A DNA stretch of 55,435 nucleotides. It comes from M55B112 sp040880545. Lineage in GTDB: Bacteria; Bacteroidota; Bacteroidia; Bacteroidales; GCA-2748055. The notes under the pieces are model-generated. The model was given only the letters and a program-made list of their open reading frames with translations. It made no database searches and had not been told where the DNA came from. The translations under genes and the position numbers were made by a program. Positions 52,203 through 55,435 of this stretch are shown here, one piece after another; position 1 is the stretch's first letter, and the number at the start of each line of letters is the position of its first letter. Where the stretch lies: NCBI GenBank assembly GCA_040880545.1, contig JBBDIE010000002.1, forward strand, positions 1-55,435, read 5' to 3'.

Positions 52203-53756
52203 TTACTTCCAGTATCCATCACGGTTCAGTAAATGTTCCAGGTTCGCAATGCCAAATACCAGGATCGCGGTTGCAGTGGCAGCATGTTCCTGGTATTCTC
52301 TGATACTTTTGTTGTACAGATCCCGTTCCGTGTGCCAGATCTCCCTGTAATCGAAATCATACCCCTTTGGATCACCTGTCTCAAATCCGATGGTGGGAAC
52401 TCCTCTTACAGCAAAAGGACCGCTGTCTGTACCCCAGGCCCTCTTTGGTATTTCTGTCGGCTCCCTCACCTTGAGTTCAAGTTGAAATTCCGGGTTGATC
52501 CTGTTGATGGCTTCAACTATGGGAATAAAATCCTCTTTCATGGCATTGGAAACGCTGATGGCCGTTGGTACAGTTGGACCCCCATCGCGATTGACCATGT
52601 TCGATATCTTGTGAAGCTTATCATCGTACCTTTTCACCCAACTTGTGGATCCATATAATCCAAATTCTTCACCGGCCCACAATATCACCAGAATTGTCCG
52701 TTTAGGTTTTCCTTCTGCTTCCATGATCAATCTTGCAGCTTCCATACTGGGTGTGACACCGGAACCATTATCAACACCACCTGTAGCTACATCGAATGCA
52801 TCCAGATGGCCACCCATGATCACATATTCATCGGGAAAGTCTGTTCCGGGAATAATACCTATCACGTTGTGATATGCCACCGGTCCCATTTTAAAATGGT
52901 TACGGATATCAAATTCAAGCTGGAAATATTGACGCTCTTTTGCCATCTGGTAAATGACATCATATTGGTGTTCATTGAGTTTAATATCGGGTACCGAAGG
53001 CAGGGAATCGAAGGTCATATAATGAAGGTTTTTCCTGTCATATAAAGCCCTGATGGGCAGTCTGGATGATTGAATGATCCCAAGGATTCCGGCATCTATC
53101 ATTTCGCGATAAAACAGGGCCGGTTCCTCAATGGTTTCCAGTAGTTCCTGTTTCTTATATCTCTTTATACCTGCATTTTCCTCGTTTTCCTTCCTGATCC
53201 TCCGGTTCTCGGCTACAATCCTGACATTCTCGTTTATTATTGAATCACGAAATTTGTCTGCTGCTCTGGATATATCAACGGGCCACCCATTATTTTCACC
53301 TGATATAAGAACCCAGGCACCATTCAGTTTTCCCTTCATCCGGTTAAATTCGGACCTGGTTTTTGGTTCAATGAGCACATGTCCCCTCTGAACACCTTTG
53401 GTTCCGGAGGTATAGGACGGTGTAGCAAAATGAAGGTGCATACCGTTTTCTGCAAGCAGTTTTCCAAACCATGGTCCGCGGTTGAATCCCACAGGTAGTT
53501 CACCAACTTTATCAAATACAACCTCCATGCCCCATTCATTGAACTTATGGGCGGCCCAATGAGCAGCATTTTCATAAGCGTCGGAACCTATGGGCCTGCC
53601 GCCAAAACGGTTTGTCAGTATGTCCAGGTGGTCCATCACCTGGTTATCTCTGTTTCCTGTCTCTATGATTCGATTGAAAACTTCTTCTGATTGACTCCAT
53701 GTGTTGATCCCTGCATATGTCAGGATCGTTATAATAATTAGAAACGATTTTTTCAT
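52203..53756 (-). CDS. M28 family zinc aminopeptidase (517 aa)
   Basis: A signal peptide covers residues 1-21. The di-zinc site of M28 peptidases is present: GGHLDAFDVATGGVDNGSGV (His, then bridging Asp), WAGEEFGLYGS (Glu catalytic base and Glu ligand), NMVNRDGG (Asp) and IWHTERDLYN (His). An N-terminal protease-associated-like region includes HVLIEPKTRSEFNRMKGKLNGAWVLIS. The enzyme removes N-terminal residues from peptides outside the inner membrane. It is a one-gene unit on the minus strand, upstream of the esterase gene by 47 bases. Confidence 0.92.
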   Translation of the reverse strand: MKKSFLIIITILTYAGINTWSQSEEVFNRIIETGNRDNQVMDHLDILTNRFGGRPIGSDAYENAAHWAAHKFNEWGMEVVFDKVGELPVGFNRGPWFGKLLAENGMHLHFATPSYTSGTKGVQRGHVLIEPKTRSEFNRMKGKLNGAWVLISGENNGWPVDISRAADKFRDSIINENVRIVAENRRIRKENEENAGIKRYKKQELLETIEEPALFYREMIDAGILGIIQSSRLPIRALYDRKNLHYMTFDSLPSVPDIKLNEHQYDVIYQMAKERQYFQLEFDIRNHFKMGPVAYHNVIGIIPGTDFPDEYVIMGGHLDAFDVATGGVDNGSGVTPSMEAARLIMEAEGKPKRTILVILWAGEEFGLYGSTSWVKRYDDKLHKISNMVNRDGGPTVPTAISVSNAMKEDFIPIVEAINRINPEFQLELKVREPTEIPKRAWGTDSGPFAVRGVPTIGFETGDPKGYDFDYREIWHTERDLYNKSIREYQEHAATATAILVFGIANLEHLLNRDGYWK

Positions 53757-53803
53757 CGGGTAGTTTATAAAATTCTGAAAAGGTTTAAATGAATAATGCC
53801 GGA

Positions 53804-54664
53804 TTAGTGCTGATGAAAAGCATCTGAAACAAACTGCAGTACAACCGGCAGGGATTCTCTCCAGTAGGTCCAGTTATGTGCTCCGTCACGTACACGGTAT
53901 TCATGAGGAATTTTCTTCTTCATCATGGCTATGTGTACCAGGCTGTTGCCCTCATATAGAAAGTCGTCATCACCGCAATCAATGAACCAACGCACTTTTC
54001 GGATTTCGTCGGCAGGCAGGGTTTCCACCAGGGTTAATGCATTATGATTTGCATAATATGCTTCCAGTTCTTCATCTGAATACTTTTGATGCCTTCTTCT
54101 CATATCATCCATAGTCAGTGGGCCAATATACGCACTTAAAGGACATGCAGATGAAAACAGCTCAGGCCGGTGCAATGCGTACATAAATGTTCCACCGCCA
54201 CCCATGGACAATCCGGCAACTGCCCTGTATCTCTTTTCACTCCTTATCCTGTACTTCTTCTCAACAAAAGGCATCAGCTCTTCGAAGAAAAAATCTTCGT
54301 ATCGCCATTTATTGGTGATATCATTAAAATACCCCTTCTGTTCAGTATCTGCGTCAGGCATCACGATGATCATCGGTGTTGCTATGCCTTCTCTAATGGC
54401 TTTGTCGGTAATATTCAGAACCTCCCCGAACTGGATCCATCCAGACTGATCATCCCCACTTCCATGTAGCAGGTACAAAACAGGATAACTACGCGTGGAG
54501 ATTTCATAATCGGGGGGAAGGTAAATGGCATATTTTCGCTCACTTTTCAGAATTTTACTTTCCATGGTGAGGTTGTCAAACACTTTTCCGGTTTGTGCAG
54601 TTAACGATACTGTCAAAAATAATCCCAACAAGGTTAATTTAGTTACATCTTTCATTGAATGCAA
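53804..54664 (-). CDS. Exported esterase, alpha/beta hydrolase (286 aa)
   Basis: The signal peptide fits best from the second methionine (MKDVTKLTLLGLFLTVSLTAQ; start at 54655), so the first three residues may be spare. The esterase D/feruloyl esterase-like fold shows YPVLYLLHGSGDDQSGW, then AGLSMGGGGTF with nucleophile S153, CGDDDFL with Asp (D232-234) and DGAHNWTYWRESLP with H263. Such enzymes release acyl groups from xylan side chains, S-formylglutathione or similar esters. It forms a secreted hydrolase set with M28 and S41 neighbours on the same strand. Substrate unknown. Confidence 0.88.
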   Translation of the reverse strand: MHSMKDVTKLTLLGLFLTVSLTAQTGKVFDNLTMESKILKSERKYAIYLPPDYEISTRSYPVLYLLHGSGDDQSGWIQFGEVLNITDKAIREGIATPMIIVMPDADTEQKGYFNDITNKWRYEDFFFEELMPFVEKKYRIRSEKRYRAVAGLSMGGGGTFMYALHRPELFSSACPLSAYIGPLTMDDMRRRHQKYSDEELEAYYANHNALTLVETLPADEIRKVRWFIDCGDDDFLYEGNSLVHIAMMKKKIPHEYRVRDGAHNWTYWRESLPVVLQFVSDAFHQH

Positions 54665-54779
54665 AATTGAGGTTGTAAATACAACGAATTGATTGGAAAT
54701 ATGGGCATTATTTTTGGAATTTCATCAAAAAGAACTTATGCTTTTTAGTATAATAGTATGAAGCATCGCTGGTGTTCAG

Positions 54780-55435
54780 TTAACGATTCCTTGTCAATTC
54801 GTTAATAGCGGCCTGTAGTGTCCTGTCTATGCCTGATGAGATTTCTGAAATGTCATTCCTGACAACAACATCTGGTACCAGACCTATCCCTTCGTAGGAT
54901 TTCCCATCATACAGTTCAACTTTCTGGGGAACGAGTGTGTAATACCAACCATTGGCAAGTTCCCGGCCGATCATGGTTCCATGAGCACCGTTTGTTGTGT
55001 CGCCCATGGTAACCACATTGGGTAGTGTATTAAATGCCATTACGACTCTTTCTCCTGCACTGATGGTGAACCTGTCGGTAAGTACCACTATAGGTTTGTT
55101 TATATATTCACCCGAGGGTTCTATGTACCATTCCTTCCATGGCGTATAATCATTTGTTCCCTTGCCATTTTTGGTTTTACTTCTGAATACAAACCGTTCC
55201 CGGTCCGTCAACTTTCCCATTTCCGAAAAACAGTAGGTGAAGTTACCCCCTTTGTTATGACGAAGATCGACAATGTAGCCATCAGCATCTGTATATTTTT
55301 CAAGGAAATCGTTGAAATGGAAAAAGTTTTCTCCCACATGGTCGAAGAAGATATACGCGATATTCTCGTTTTTAACTTTTCCGAAAAACTAATTGTACTC
55401 TGCTGCCCGGTTGTAATTTCAAATAATCCCCAGGG
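54780..55435 (-). CDS. S41 family peptidase, 3' part, probable frameshift, cut by the window edge
   Basis: The readable frame ends at 54780 and carries the S41 (C-terminal processing protease) core: GYIVDLRHNKGGN, LTDRFTISAGERVVMAF with the serine in TISAGE, TNGAHG and IGLVPDVVV. A GTG at 55335-55337 opens this frame, but coding sense continues further up (KNENIAYIFFDHVGEN) to an in-frame TAG at 55389-55391. In the next frame over, the strand is open to the window edge with PWGLFEITTGQQSTISFSEK. Adding one base to the T5 run at 55369-55373 joins the two readings smoothly. So the gene is either truly frameshifted or contains a homopolymer sequencing error; the N-terminal part lies outside the window. 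Confidence 0.8.

Noticed and set aside
1..55435. CRISPR array, prophage or intact insertion sequence
   Set aside because: No regularly spaced repeats, phage structural genes, integrase or transposase were seen on either strand.

Overview
The window reads as a chromosomal segment of an uncultured member of the Bacteroidota, probably an anaerobic or microaerobic Bacteroidales/Marinilabiliales-type organism. The signs are a TonB-linked outer-membrane receptor followed by a DUF4249 lipoprotein, a secreted enzyme with a type IX secretion C-terminal domain, MutS2, CreD with its small winged-helix regulator, an ftsE without an adjacent ftsX, frequent TTG starts, and promoters of the Bacteroidota type (TTG, about 19 bases, TAnnTTTG). 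No tRNA, rRNA, CRISPR array, prophage or intact insertion sequence was seen.

Layout. 1-1106: a dispersed-repeat-like stretch and a secreted protein of unknown function. 1332-2846: a lone HydG, the radical SAM enzyme that makes the CO/CN ligands of [FeFe] hydrogenase, behind a near-consensus promoter. 2988-7609: a leucine operon, leuC-leuD-leuA-leuB, on the minus strand. 7997-9109: an exported zinc phospholipase C/S1-P1 nuclease-like enzyme. 9528-13119: an SRPBCC/GyrI-like protein, a YkgJ cysteine-cluster protein, a saccharopine/alanine dehydrogenase-like enzyme and convergent rpe. 13398-16773: TonB receptor plus DUF4249 lipoprotein. 16835-24416: tex, an oligopeptidase B-like lipoprotein, a YbgC-type thioesterase and two DEAD-box helicases. 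24644-26949: a membrane protein / winged-helix regulator / creD operon. 27039-31134: a minus-strand group (Gfo/Idh/MocA oxidoreductase, aspartic protease, MaoC hydratase, sugar isomerase-like TIM barrel). 31460-34656: a small membrane protein and mutS2. 34697-37516: a coupled acyltransferase-like / deacetylase / sulfotransferase operon. 37558-43364: ftsE, a 1028-residue TPR protein and an outer-membrane barrel. 43454-45303: a two-gene ATPase plus TOPRIM-like cassette. 45701-47707: gyrB with a terminator. 47927-52145: two HlyD-type adaptors and a TolC-like channel. 52203-55435: secreted M28 peptidase, esterase and the 3' part of an S41 peptidase with a probable frameshift.

Most genes are housekeeping or envelope functions. 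The most distinctive elements are four. (1) Two matching 17-base operators (ACTTTG-N5-CAAAGT) each sit on the -7 element of a promoter in the creD operon, a readable autoregulatory circuit. (2) The ATPase/TOPRIM-like pair between an outer-membrane gene and gyrB resembles the RloA/RloB, PARIS and OLD-type defence logic. (3) The acyltransferase-like/deacetylase/sulfotransferase operon has the same chemistry as NodA/NodB/NodH but no synthase. (4) The export set has two adaptors and an outer-membrane channel but no inner-membrane pump. Several apparent upstream start codons fall inside promoter -7 boxes, and the starts given here were moved accordingly.
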